The translations under genes and the position numbers were made by a program. DNA of 62,053 nt. Origin: Candidatus Abyssobacteria bacterium SURF_17 (GTDB lineage Bacteria; Abyssobacteria; SURF-5). Positions 1-7,292 of this stretch are shown piece after piece (positions within the stretch are counted from its first letter, which is position 1; each line of letters starts with the position of its first letter). The stretch spans positions 1 through 62,053 of the forward strand of contig QZKI01000060.1 in NCBI GenBank assembly GCA_003598055.1, given 5' to 3'. Under the pieces are notes generated by a model that had not been told where the DNA came from, made no database searches, and was given only the letters and a program-made list of their open reading frames with translations.

Positions 1-22
1 ACCAAATGTCCTTCCATCCCCA

Positions 23-41
23 CCTCCTCGTTCCGAGGAGG
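23..41. terminator. Hairpin, possible terminator
   Basis: A perfect 8-bp stem (23-30 with 34-41) closes a 3-base loop. There is no T-run on either side, so a rho-independent terminator is only a guess. It could equally be part of the IS end next to it. Confidence 0.35.
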
Positions 42-47
42 TAGTAT

Positions 48-94
48 AGAGGACATTTCTATCCGGCGAACAAGAGGACATTATCATCCGGCGA
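48..94. repeat. Two 22-bp direct repeats resembling an IS terminus
   Basis: Positions 48-69 and 73-94 are near-identical 22-mers (20 of 22 by eye), each starting AGAGGACATT and ending ATCCGGCGA. The stretch ends with ACA at 97-99, which reads TGT on the other strand. Multiple short terminal repeats followed by a terminal ACA are known at the ends of IS21-like and some other elements, so this may be the terminus of an IS lying left of the window. No transposase for it is visible here. Confidence 0.45.
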
Positions 95-98
95 CGAC

Positions 99-109
99 AC
101 CCGATATCT
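99..109 (+). repeat. 11-bp direct repeat, left copy (candidate target duplication)
   Basis: The sequence ACCCGATATCT is identical to 3524-3534. The two copies lie just outside the inverted repeats of the 3.4-kb insertion, as a target-site duplication would. IS1-family elements usually duplicate about 8-10 bp, so 11 bp is slightly long. The core GATATC is itself palindromic, which weakens the inference a little. Confidence 0.55.
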
Positions 110-110
110 G

Positions 111-129
111 GTACTGGGTCACTTTGAAT
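111..129 (+). repeat. Left 19-bp terminal inverted repeat of the insertion
   Basis: The stretch 111-129 (core GGGTCACTTTGAAT, 116-129) matches the reverse complement of 3507-3525 at 18 of 19 positions. The transposase stop codon lies at its inner part. This is the left boundary of the insertion. Confidence 0.75.
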
Positions 130-949
130 CCAGAAGGGCCAAAATCTCTTTGACTTCCCAAACATGGTCTGCGATTCCCGCTTCCATTGCAGGAGTCACC
201 CTGAGCGTTTGGTGAAGCCGACAGAAGTTATAGTACATGAAGTGCAGCGCCACAGCGTAACTCAGATTCTCAACCTTCTTTGAAAATCCATTTGTGAGCC
301 TTGTAAATCTTCTCATGCTCATCCGGATAGTCAAATTTTGTCTCTCGACATAGCTTGTGGAGATGTGCTTCGGGTCAGGCTTGCCTTGAATCCTCTTGAC
401 CTCTATCCCTGTGCATTCAGCGGGACTGTATCTCACTTCGCTGTCAGGACTACTCCCGTACAGCTTTATCAATTGACTGAAATCAATCTCACTTCCAAAG
501 GCATTATCTACAGCGTCGAGATACATCTTATGGCCGTCTGTCGTAAGCTGCACCTTGTTCTTGAGCCTCCTAGCCAAGTCATTCATGAACACTGTGGCCG
601 TCTCAAGGTCACGCCGTCCGAGTAACCAAGAGGGGACAAGCTTTGTGTCGGCGCATATGGCCGTGAACGTCCAGACATCACCAAAGCCAAAGTGTCCTTT
701 CATGGGTTCGGGAACGTTCTTTTCTTTGGCATAGACAAATGACCAGATTTCATCACACTGGATGCGCTTGCAGGGCAGATTCCGCAAAACCTCATTCTGA
801 TATTCGGCGCAAGCCATGCCGACATCAACCAAGAGTTTGGTCACAGTATTCTTGGCCGCTCCCGTGATTCGGACAGTTGCGCGAATCGAATTGCCGTCAA
901 CAAGGCATTTAAGAATCTGTGCTCGCTGGTCTGTGCTTAACTGTCTCAT
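119..949 (-). CDS. IS1-family-type DDE transposase
   Basis: This 276-residue protein is a transposase of the kind annotated as IS1 family in bacteria and archaea with a single-frame transposase. The N-terminal 60 residues form a helix-turn-helix (QILKCLVDGNSIRATVRITG) for end binding. The catalytic core follows: D in QCDEIW near residue 66, D in LTTDGHKMY near 138, and E in SYVERQNLTIRM near 203, the DDE triad of an RNase H fold. Length and motifs are intact, with no frameshift, so it could be active. The gene ends inside the left inverted repeat. Its ATG lies 6 nt after a perfect -10 box, so the mRNA may be leaderless. Family assignment is by recognition of sequence pattern, not by a search. 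Confidence 0.85.
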   Translation of the reverse strand: MRQLSTDQRAQILKCLVDGNSIRATVRITGAAKNTVTKLLVDVGMACAEYQNEVLRNLPCKRIQCDEIWSFVYAKEKNVPEPMKGHFGFGDVWTFTAICADTKLVPSWLLGRRDLETATVFMNDLARRLKNKVQLTTDGHKMYLDAVDNAFGSEIDFSQLIKLYGSSPDSEVRYSPAECTGIEVKRIQGKPDPKHISTSYVERQNLTIRMSMRRFTRLTNGFSKKVENLSYAVALHFMYYNFCRLHQTLRVTPAMEAGIADHVWEVKEILALLDSK

Positions 950-955
950 GGTTAT

Positions 956-984
956 ATTATATCACATCATGCTTAAGCTGTCAA
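956..984 (-). promoter_or_regulatory. Sigma-70 promoter of the transposase
   Basis: On the minus strand TTGACA (979-984) and TATAAT (956-961) are separated by exactly 17 nt: a full consensus promoter. The expected start site falls on or next to the A of the ATG at 949, leaving no room for a ribosome binding site. Confidence 0.85.
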
Positions 985-1130
985 GCATTTTGGTCAGTTT
1001 AAGAATATAAATATTTATAGACTATTAGTCAAGCAGGATAGTTAAAAACTACTTGACAAAATAGGTGGTGACCTGATATACTTTAATTTGGAAAGGGAAT
1101 ACGCCATCTGGATTTCCTTTCTAGGAGATG

Positions 1131-1204
1131 TGCCCCCGCTGGGAATTGAACCCAGAACAATCGAGTTAGTAGCTCGCCGCTCTATCCGATTGAGCTACGG
1201 GGGC
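1131..1204 (-). tRNA. tRNA with ACU anticodon on an Arg-like body
   Basis: A complete cloverleaf folds by hand: acceptor stem 1198-1204 with 1132-1138 (7 of 7 pairs), D stem GCTC/GAGC, anticodon stem 1173-1177 with 1161-1165 (4 pairs plus one G.A at the base), 5-nt variable loop, perfect 5-bp T stem with TTCAATT loop, discriminator A at 1131. CCA is not encoded. The loop reads CTACTAA, giving anticodon ACU (1168-1170), which would pair with Ser codon AGU. But the variable loop is short, unlike tRNA-Ser, and the D loop GGATAGAGC, C35, U36 and A37 are those of tRNA-Arg(UCU). It differs from that tRNA's loop only at wobble base 34 (U to A). It may be charged with Arg, or be a decayed tRNA. Confidence 0.8.
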
Positions 1205-1208
1205 ATGG

Positions 1209-1279
1209 TGGTGGACCTAGCGGGAATCGAACCCGCCGTGTCAGGGTCTAAAGTCCGTCACGCTCACCAGAGTAGGCCC
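1209..1279 (-). tRNA. Compact tRNA-like gene, putative UUA anticodon
   Basis: A 7-bp acceptor stem (1273-1279 with 1213-1219, including a G3-U70 wobble), a perfect 5-bp T stem with TTCGATT loop (1220-1236), discriminator A (1212) and an encoded CCA (1209-1211) are clear. The middle is reduced: the D arm can form only CTC-TGGT-GAG, with no spacer to the acceptor stem. The anticodon arm is a stem with a mismatch and a bulge closing the loop CTTTAGA, which would place UUA at the anticodon (reading UAA). The small D arm and long anticodon arm recall tRNA-Pyl, but the sequence is not one I recognise as pylT. It lies 4 nt upstream of the ACU tRNA on the same strand and is presumably co-transcribed. 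It may be a functional odd tRNA or a degenerate one. Confidence 0.55.
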
Positions 1280-1312
1280 CCACGCCATGATAAGAGTTTC
1301 GTGGTACTGAGA

Positions 1313-1337
1313 AGCGACCCTCGCACGGGTCGCTTTT
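1313..1337. terminator. Hairpin terminator after the winged-helix gene
   Basis: A perfect 8-bp stem AGCGACCC/GGGTCGCT (1313-1320 with 1327-1334) has a 6-nt loop and lies directly after the stop codon of the minus-strand gene at 1337. On the plus strand it is followed by TTTT; on the minus strand the T-run is only TT. Transcripts entering the two tRNA genes would have to pass it. Confidence 0.6.
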
Positions 1338-1750
1338 CAGTTTGTTGTTTCTGGCTCGTTGACAACAAGAATATATTTACCACTTCCTCGACTCCGTATT
1401 TCTTTTGCCTTCTTCATACGATAGAGCAGAACGTGGACATACTGTTTCTTGACAGGTTTGCCGCCTTCCACAAGGTCTCGGTGTATTTGCTCAGGAGTCT
1501 TTCCCTTTGGAGCATCCTTAAGAATTTCCCGAACGGCGGCTCTTTGGCTAAGTTCTGTCAACGGCCCCTTGGGAATTTCTATTGCTGGAATCTCTGTTGG
1601 ATGTTCCTCGGGTACAGGTTCTTCGGATTTGCCGTTGACTAATGCCCTCAATGTAGCACACGCTTGTTCCATCTGTTGAATGAACTGCTTGCTGACCACA
1701 ATTTTTTCTTCTATCGCCTTGATTGCTGCGTAAATTTCTTCATCAGCCAT
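1337..1750 (-). CDS. Hypothetical protein, coiled coil plus winged-helix-like C-terminus
   Basis: This 137-residue protein belongs to no family I recognise. The first 45 residues are a likely helical or coiled-coil segment; residues 45-70 are a Glu/Pro-rich linker. The C-terminal 65 residues (AAVREILKDAPKGKTPEQIHRDL, here split as AAVREILKDA and KTPEQIHRDL, then YVHVLLYRMKKAKEI and GSGKYIL) read like a winged helix with a beta wing. A DNA- or RNA-binding role is an inference. The start at 1750 is chosen because GGAGG precedes it by 7 nt; an upstream ATG at 1819 would lie inside the promoter. A TTGACA-17-TACAAT promoter lies about 60 nt upstream. It is the gene closest to, and in line with, the two tRNA genes. 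Confidence 0.6.
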   Translation of the reverse strand: MADEEIYAAIKAIEEKIVVSKQFIQQMEQACATLRALVNGKSEEPVPEEHPTEIPAIEIPKGPLTELSQRAAVREILKDAPKGKTPEQIHRDLVEGGKPVKKQYVHVLLYRMKKAKEIRSRGSGKYILVVNEPETTN

Positions 1751-1809
1751 TTGCCTAACCTCCCTTCGCACAGGATATAGTGGGCTATATTTCATCGTAC
1801 CACAAGGAG

Positions 1810-1838
1810 ATTGTAACACATAGCTGCTAGGTTGTCAA
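1810..1838 (-). promoter_or_regulatory. Sigma-70 promoter for the winged-helix gene and possibly the tRNAs
   Basis: On the minus strand TTGACA (1833-1838) and TACAAT (1810-1815) are 17 nt apart. The expected start near 1803 gives a leader of about 50 nt with a GGAGG site. If the hairpin at 1313-1334 is read through, the same transcript would include both tRNA genes. Confidence 0.8.
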
Positions 1839-1919
1839 GTATAACATAGTCTTGCAGCAAAGGGGGTTCCGCAAGTTATCCACAAGGCGGCTAGTAAATA
1901 GGAGATAGAGTACCAGAAA

Positions 1920-2165
1920 TCAGCGTTTTTCCCATCTCGCACGAGCGGCTTTACGGGCTATTTCCGTACGTTTCTTGGCGGATAGCTTTCCCGCCCTCGC
2001 TTTGCCGCCTTTCAATCCGCCCAACCGACCAAGAGCGACAGCGGCAGGGTTCTTGTCGCTTCTCTCAGATGCGTTTTCGTTGGTGAGTTCGCCTTCTGTG
2101 GCAGCTTTCAGGATAGATGCCGCAAGCTTATTGAGGTCGGCGGGACGTTTCTTCTTCTTGCCCAT
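1920..2165 (-). CDS. Small basic Lys/Arg-rich protein
   Basis: This 81-residue protein is strongly basic (MGKKKKRPADLNKLAASILK start, ARKAARARWEKR end) with a Gly-rich centre, ALGRLGGLKGGKARAGKL. Similar small proteins with the AALGRLGG..KGGKARA pattern are widespread as uncharacterised or histone-like bacterial proteins; nucleic-acid binding is plausible but inferred. The ATG at 2165 follows a -10 box by only 6 nt, so it is probably translated from a leaderless transcript. It is a passenger of the insertion. Confidence 0.75.
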   Translation of the reverse strand: MGKKKKRPADLNKLAASILKAATEGELTNENASERSDKNPAAVALGRLGGLKGGKARAGKLSAKKRTEIARKAARARWEKR

Positions 2166-2171
2166 GCTCTA

Positions 2172-2201
2172 AGTATAGCATGAGCGGTCAAGCATCGTCA
2201 A
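2172..2201 (-). promoter_or_regulatory. Promoter of the small basic protein gene
   Basis: On the minus strand TTGACG (2196-2201) and TATACT (2172-2177) are separated by 18 nt. The predicted start site coincides with the ATG at 2165. Confidence 0.7.
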
Positions 2202-2220
2202 GAGATAATCTACAAAAGAT

Positions 2221-2714
2221 TTAGTCTAAGGTTGGCTCATCAAATGGAAGTTCACGGGTATCAATGAAACGTGGATAACGAAAGCTCATTTTCGGATTAC
2301 CTAGCTGTCCGTCACACCTTTTGATTAATTCATCATCAAATGTTTCAAAAAGTTCAAGTTTTGCTCTAATTGCTGTCGCAACATGGATTGCATCTTTCGG
2401 GTCAATTCCTTTGTCCCAAATTAGTTCTCTAGCAAACTCGGCTGTTTTGCGGTCAATGTTTCTGACAATAATATAGTCTTGCTTGAAAAAGCTCTGATTT
2501 TTTCTGCGTCAGCTTTTTCAATTGGTGGCCTACGCTTCAGCTTAATGACTTCCGCCAAGGTAAGAGCTGAAGTTATTATATGAACCTTGCCTTCCTCTGC
2601 GGCATCGAGTACACCCTTACATGCATCTATTCTAGTTTCTTCTCTTTTGAGATGTGCCAAGAAGGTATCTGAATTCCAATATCTTTTTTCTCGGGTTAAT
2701 TGTTTTTCTGGCAC
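2221..2714 (-). pseudogene. PIN-domain protein, frameshifted
   Basis: The first half (residues to about 75) reads YWNSDTFLAHLKREE with an acidic residue in the first strand, and ALTLAEVIKLKRRP, the usual N-terminal half of a VapC-like PIN nuclease. The frame is lost at the A-run 2486-2490; the adjacent frame continues with FFKQDYIIVRNIDRKTAEFA, GIDPKDAIHVATAIRA and FETFDDELIKRC, the C-terminal half with its catalytic acidic residues, to a TAA at 2221. Restoring one T in the homopolymer (TTTTTT instead of TTTTT) rejoins the frames. It is either a recent pseudogene, a programmed slip, or a sequencing error in a homopolymer. Its ATG overlaps the stop of the gene upstream by one base, so the two were translationally coupled. 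Confidence 0.75.
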
Positions 2715-3460
2715 TAGTCGTTGTTCCTTAAGATTCCTTCTACATCAGATGCGGAGGGTAACTCTTGTGGGCTTGGGAAAAGCTCTATTTCTTCGACATC
2801 AATACTTAAGGGCTCGCCATCGCCTTGATAATGAATTATGCCAGATACATAGACCCTTTTTCCAAAAGCTTTTAGAATTTCAGGAAGAATGTCTTTAGGG
2901 AAATGGCAATTGATGGGCTTATCCGTAAGGTCATCATAAACAGCGAATCGATAGCTTGGTCTTTCAGCTATCATCTCTAGCTTGCCTTCGATAGAACCCC
3001 AGTCTTTGTATTCACCTTCGAACAATCTATTTATATTAGCCAAGCTCTTTTGGGTAAGCCTGCTTCGCTTTCCGTTGCTGCCAACTTTAATAGGTTGAAC
3101 CTTGCCACTTTCGCCTTTCCTGATTTGAATTAATGTGCGAAGTCGCTTCAAGGCTTTATCGGAAAAATAAGTAGGTCTTTCGGACCTCGTTTCGATCATC
3201 CTAACGCCTTCATCAATTTTAGTTACTATTTCCTCTGGTGTTTCAGGAAAAGGCTTTAGTCTTTCAGGAATAAATTTCATTCGTACGCTTCCTGGCTCAA
3301 CCCGAACTATCCAGCGAAGCCCCTTTGGAGTTCCAGTGATGTTCGCGCTAACTTCATTCAGCAAAGAAAAGAAGGCGTTAATTCCTTTTACGAATTCTTC
3401 TGCTGTTACTCTTGACCCAGAAAACTCAAAGGTCAAGGATGGGAATTTCTTCCTAGCCAT
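2714..3460 (-). CDS. Hypothetical protein coupled to a PIN-domain gene
   Basis: This is a 248-residue soluble protein with no signal peptide or membrane segment and no family I can name. The N-terminal half is a compact alpha/beta region (RWIVRVEPGSVRMKFIPE); residues 95-135 are basic, and the C-terminal half contains mixed beta strands (YRFAVYDDLTDKPINCHF, KRVYVSGIIHYQGDGEPLSI). It starts at an ATG with a good AAGGAG site and its own promoter. The overlap with the downstream PIN gene suggests a toxin-antitoxin or nuclease-accessory pair, but antitoxin function is inference only. The -35 box of its promoter overlaps the right inverted repeat. Confidence 0.65.
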   Translation of the reverse strand: MARKKFPSLTFEFSGSRVTAEEFVKGINAFFSLLNEVSANITGTPKGLRWIVRVEPGSVRMKFIPERLKPFPETPEEIVTKIDEGVRMIETRSERPTYFSDKALKRLRTLIQIRKGESGKVQPIKVGSNGKRSRLTQKSLANINRLFEGEYKDWGSIEGKLEMIAERPSYRFAVYDDLTDKPINCHFPKDILPEILKAFGKRVYVSGIIHYQGDGEPLSIDVEEIELFPSPQELPSASDVEGILRNND

Positions 3461-3477
3461 AAGCTTCTCCTTTTCGC

Positions 3478-3507
3478 ATTATATCATTCACAAAAAGACC
3501 TTGTCAA
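3478..3507 (-). promoter_or_regulatory. Promoter overlapping the right inverted repeat
   Basis: On the minus strand TTGACA (3502-3507) and TATAAT (3478-3483) are 18 nt apart. The last base of the -35 box is the first base of the inverted repeat, so transposase binding to the right end could occlude transcription of the 248-residue protein and PIN gene. Confidence 0.75.
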
Positions 3508-3525
3508 TTCAAAGTGACCCACTAC
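3507..3525 (-). repeat. Right 19-bp terminal inverted repeat of the insertion
   Basis: This is the reverse complement of 111-129 with one mismatch. It is followed by the right copy of the 11-bp direct repeat. Confidence 0.75.
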
Positions 3526-3534
3526 CCGATATCT
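3524..3534 (+). repeat. 11-bp direct repeat, right copy
   Basis: ACCCGATATCT is identical to 99-109. It lies only 8 bp upstream of the -35 box of the rpmE promoter. Confidence 0.55.
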
Positions 3535-3541
3535 TGCAATG

Positions 3542-3570
3542 TTGCAAAAACCGTGCATCCATGCTATAAT
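3542..3570 (+). promoter_or_regulatory. rpmE operon promoter and leader hairpin
   Basis: TTGCAA (3542-3547) and TATAAT (3565-3570) are 17 nt apart. The leader then contains a perfect GGCGGC/GCCGCC hairpin (3582-3587 with 3592-3597) before the ribosome binding site of rpmE. Ribosomal-protein leaders often serve autoregulation, but this hairpin is too short to assign. Confidence 0.75.
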
Positions 3571-3621
3571 GTTCTGAGTCGGGCGGCGAGGGCCGCCATA
3601 TTTATTATGGAGGTGGAGGAT

Positions 3622-3825
3622 TTGAAGAAAGGCGTTCATCCCGAATATCACGATGTCACCGTCACGTGTGCGTGTGGAAACCGGATACAAACACGGTCGA
3701 CAAAGAAGGAAATTGCTGTAGATATCTGCTCGAACTGCCATCCGTTCTTCACCGGCAAGCAGAAGCTGGTCGATACCGAGGGACGCGTGCAGAGGTTCCG
3801 TCGCAGATACAATATCAAAGGATAG
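3622..3825 (+). CDS. rpmE: Ribosomal protein L31
   Basis: This 67-residue protein is bL31 of the zinc-binding form: [16 protein letters not shown] at the start, then CACGNR and [13 protein letters not shown], the Cys ligands of the zinc site and the conserved HPFFTGKQ segment. It binds the 50S central protuberance near the 30S bridge. A TTG start at 3622 is chosen because GGAGGT precedes it by 7 nt and the protein then begins as L31 does; the ATG at 3607 has no ribosome binding site. It heads a plus-strand run with thyX, prfA and prmC. Confidence 0.95.
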   Translation: MKKGVHPEYHDVTVTCACGNRIQTRSTKKEIAVDICSNCHPFFTGKQKLVDTEGRVQRFRRRYNIKG

Positions 3826-3896
3826 TGGAATCATTGGCCAGGCCGTTCTCTGAAGGAGTTGAACTGCCTGGTCAATTTTGTTTTGTGAGCGCGTGA

Positions 3897-4619
3897 ATGG
3901 AGATGAAGCCTAACGTCGAGCTTCTCTGCTATACCGACGAGCCCGAGCGGACGGTGGCTCTTGCCGCCAGGTTGTGTTACTCTGCGGTCGGGATAGCGGA
4001 GCTTTCCGAGCGCATAAGCGATGACGAGGTCAACCGGCTCCTCAAACGTCTGCTCGAGATGGGACACGCCTCACCCTTCGAGCACGCCAGTTTCACATTC
4101 GGAGTCGAAGGAATATCGCGGGTAACGAGCCACCAGCTGGTTCGTCACAGAATCGCCTCGTATTCCCAGCAGAGTCAGAGATACGTCCGAAAGACGAAAC
4201 AGTTCGATTACGTGCTCCCACCTTCAATACGAAGGAGAAAAGATGCACGGGAACGCTACGAGCGTCTCATGACGGAGCTCCACGCCCTCTATCGGGAGTT
4301 TCTTGAGGCAGGAATAGCTGCCGAGGATGCGAGGTACATCCTTCCCGGAGCGGCGGAAACGAAGATTGTCGTGACGATGAACGCGCGGGAATTGAGGCAT
4401 TTTTTCCGACAGCGCTGCTGTACCCGGGCTCAATGGGAAATCCGCAAGATGGCGGAATTGATGCTCGAGCGCGTGAGTGAAGTTGCCCCGAATCTGTTCG
4501 CCGATTGCGGGCCGCCATGCCTTGTTGGGCCGTGTCCGGAGGGCGAAATGAGTTGTGGGCGAGTGTCTTCCGCCCCGAGCGCAACAAGGAAGCGCCCACG
4601 CGCTCATGTTCGGAGATGA
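3897..4619 (+). CDS. thyX: Flavin-dependent thymidylate synthase
   Basis: This 240-residue protein makes dTMP from dUMP using methylene-tetrahydrofolate and FADH2. The ThyX signature RHR-x7-S is seen as [14 protein letters not shown] (residues 83-96), and [15 protein letters not shown] near 176 is the conserved C-terminal substrate-binding helix. The end [16 protein letters not shown] is typical of the family; a further 17 basic residues follow. It starts at an ATG 71 nt after rpmE, and its stop lies 7 nt before prfA. No thyA is seen in the window. Confidence 0.95.
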   Translation: MEMKPNVELLCYTDEPERTVALAARLCYSAVGIAELSERISDDEVNRLLKRLLEMGHASPFEHASFTFGVEGISRVTSHQLVRHRIASYSQQSQRYVRKTKQFDYVLPPSIRRRKDARERYERLMTELHALYREFLEAGIAAEDARYILPGAAETKIVVTMNARELRHFFRQRCCTRAQWEIRKMAELMLERVSEVAPNLFADCGPPCLVGPCPEGEMSCGRVSSAPSATRKRPRAHVRR

Positions 4620-4626
4620 ATGGATA

Positions 4627-5693
<1,067 letters not shown>

Positions 5694-5697
<4 letters not shown>

Positions 5698-6599
5698 GTC
5701 CAAGCCCAAAACCCACCCATATCTTTGACATTATGCGAATCATCGACGCCATCCTCGACGCTGACAGGGTTCTCCGCTCAGCAAATGTCAGCGAAACACC
5801 GCGCCTTGAAGCGGAGGTCTTGCTCGGCGATGTTCTCCACAGAGACCGCGCGAAGCTCATTTCTTCTTATCCCGAAGCGCTCAATGAGCGCGACATAATG
5901 GCCTTCATGTCCCTGGTGAGACGGCGTGCCGACGGCGAGCCGCTGGCATACATCACCGGCAAAAAAGAATTCATGGGACGTGTGTTTCAGGTCGATAGGC
6001 GCGTGCTCATTCCTCGACCCGAAACCGAAATTCTGGTCGAATACGTTTCTGAATATATTCGGGATGCCGAACACGAACGCCCGCACATCTTGGACATCGG
6101 CACCGGATGCGGCTGCATAGCCGTTTCCCTGGCGCTTGATCTTCCACAGGCAATCATTTATGCGACCGACATTTCCGAGGCCGCGCTTGAAATCGCCAAA
6201 ACCAATGCCGCAGAATATTATGTCGCCGAGAGAATCACATTCCTCTACTCAGACATCTACGCCGGCATTCCGGAGAATCTCAAAGAGTCATTTGATTTCA
6301 TTGTCTCGAATCCGCCCTATGTCAGTGATTCCGAGTATGTATCTCTGGAAAGAACGGTCAGGGATTTCGAGCCCCCCATCGCGCTGAGAAGCGGAAGGGA
6401 TGGTTTGGACTGTTTCCGCCGTATCGTGGCGGGAGCTGCGGAGCATCTTCTGGTAGGTGGACTTCTTGCCGTTGAAATCGGGGAACATCAGTCAGAGAAG
6501 GCCGCGGCAATTCTCGAACGCACAGGGCTGAGCGTGATGGAGATTGTACCTGATTTGGCAGGCAAGCTGAGGGTGATAATTGGACGGAGAATGAGATGA
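5694..6599 (+). CDS. prmC: Release factor glutamine methyltransferase
   Basis: This 301-residue SAM-dependent enzyme N5-methylates the Gln of the GGQ motif of release factors. The helical N-terminal domain includes [15 protein letters not shown] (81-95), followed by the Rossmann SAM motif [18 protein letters not shown] (131-148) and the catalytic NPPY (206-209). The GTG at 5694 overlaps the prfA stop; an internal ATG at 5733 is possible but lacks a ribosome binding site. The stop overlaps the start of radC (ATGA). Confidence 0.95.
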
Positions 6600-7291
6600 G
6601 CGAGAAACCCAAGACTGCTTTAATCCGGGAAATGCCGCCGAGCGAGCGACCACGCGAGAGACTGGCCAGGCGCGGCCCATCCTCCTTGAAAACCTCCGAA
6701 TTGCTCGCAACATTGTTCAGGACCGGCACACGGAATCTGAATGCGCTTGAGCTTGCTGACACTATGTTGAACAAGTTCGGCTCGCTCACGGCCATGTCGC
6801 GCGCAAGCACCGACGAACTGAAGGCGTTTGGCGGAATCGGATTCGCCAAGGCCGTCGAGATTCAGGCGGCATTCGAGCTGGGTCGCAGGCTGGCGACTGA
6901 GGAGGCTCAAAATCGGCCGGTGATAAAGACCGCCAAAGACGTCGCGAGGCTCATGGCTCCGGAAATGCAGTCGCTCGACCGTGAGCATTTCAAAGTGCTT
7001 TTTCTCAATACGAAAAACCACGTGCTTCAGATACACACCGTCTCAATAGGGTCTTTGAACGCGAGCGTGGTGCACCCGCGCGAATGTTTCGGCCCTGCGA
7101 TTGCAGCAAAGGCTGCCGCGATCATTCTCGTGCACAATCATCCAAGTGGTGATGTCGAGCCGAGTCCGGAGGACCTGAGTCTCACCCGCAGGCTTATTGC
7201 GGCAGGCGAGCTTCTTGGAATAAAGGTGTTGGACCATGTTATAATAGCTGGTAACCGGCACCTCAGCCTTATCGAGAGGGGAGTGAATTAG
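6596..7291 (+). CDS. radC: RadC-family JAB/MPN domain protein
   Basis: This is a 231-residue protein of the RadC family. The N-terminal helix-hairpin-helix-like part (SSLKTSELLATLFRTGT ... GGIGFAKAVEIQAAFELG) is followed by a JAB/MPN metalloprotease-like domain with HNHPSGDVEPSPED (180-193), the H-x-H...S...D zinc motif. The family is not clearly a DNA-repair factor despite its name; its biochemical role is unsettled. It is translationally coupled to prmC, and psd begins one base after its stop. Confidence 0.95.
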   Translation: MSEKPKTALIREMPPSERPRERLARRGPSSLKTSELLATLFRTGTRNLNALELADTMLNKFGSLTAMSRASTDELKAFGGIGFAKAVEIQAAFELGRRLATEEAQNRPVIKTAKDVARLMAPEMQSLDREHFKVLFLNTKNHVLQIHTVSIGSLNASVVHPRECFGPAIAAKAAAIILVHNHPSGDVEPSPEDLSLTRRLIAAGELLGIKVLDHVIIAGNRHLSLIERGVN

Positions 7292-7292
7292 T

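Larger units (their letters stand above)
110..3523. mobile_element. IS1-type transposon carrying tRNA and toxin-like passenger genes
   Basis: The interval is bounded by 19-bp inverted repeats (111-129 and 3507-3525) and flanked by an identical 11-bp direct repeat. It contains one transposase gene and, as passengers, two tRNA or tRNA-like genes, a winged-helix-like protein, a small basic protein, a frameshifted PIN-domain gene and a 248-residue protein of unknown function. All genes lie on the minus strand and most have their own strong sigma-70 promoter. It is visibly AT-richer than the genes to its right. I found no convincing second inverted repeat just upstream of the transposase, so the whole 3.4 kb rather than a 1-kb IS appears to be the unit. 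An alternative is a 1-kb IS inserted next to an unrelated island whose other end happens to carry a matching repeat. Confidence 0.65.

Noticed and set aside
1065..1082. Inner inverted repeat that would make the transposase a 1-kb IS
   Set aside because: GGTGACCTGATATA only loosely resembles the end sequence and its flank; the match at 3507-3525 is far better.
1131..1204. Calling the first tRNA an ordinary tRNA-Ser from its anticodon
   Set aside because: It has a 5-nt variable loop and an Arg-type D loop; tRNA-Ser needs a long variable arm.
1209..1279. Calling the second tRNA-like gene pylT
   Set aside because: The loop does not contain CUA, the sequence does not match known tRNA-Pyl, and no pylS or pylBCD genes are in the window.
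1876..1884. DnaA box TTATCCACA inside the insertion
   Set aside because: A single 9-mer match is expected about by chance in a window of this size, and nothing else origin-like is near.
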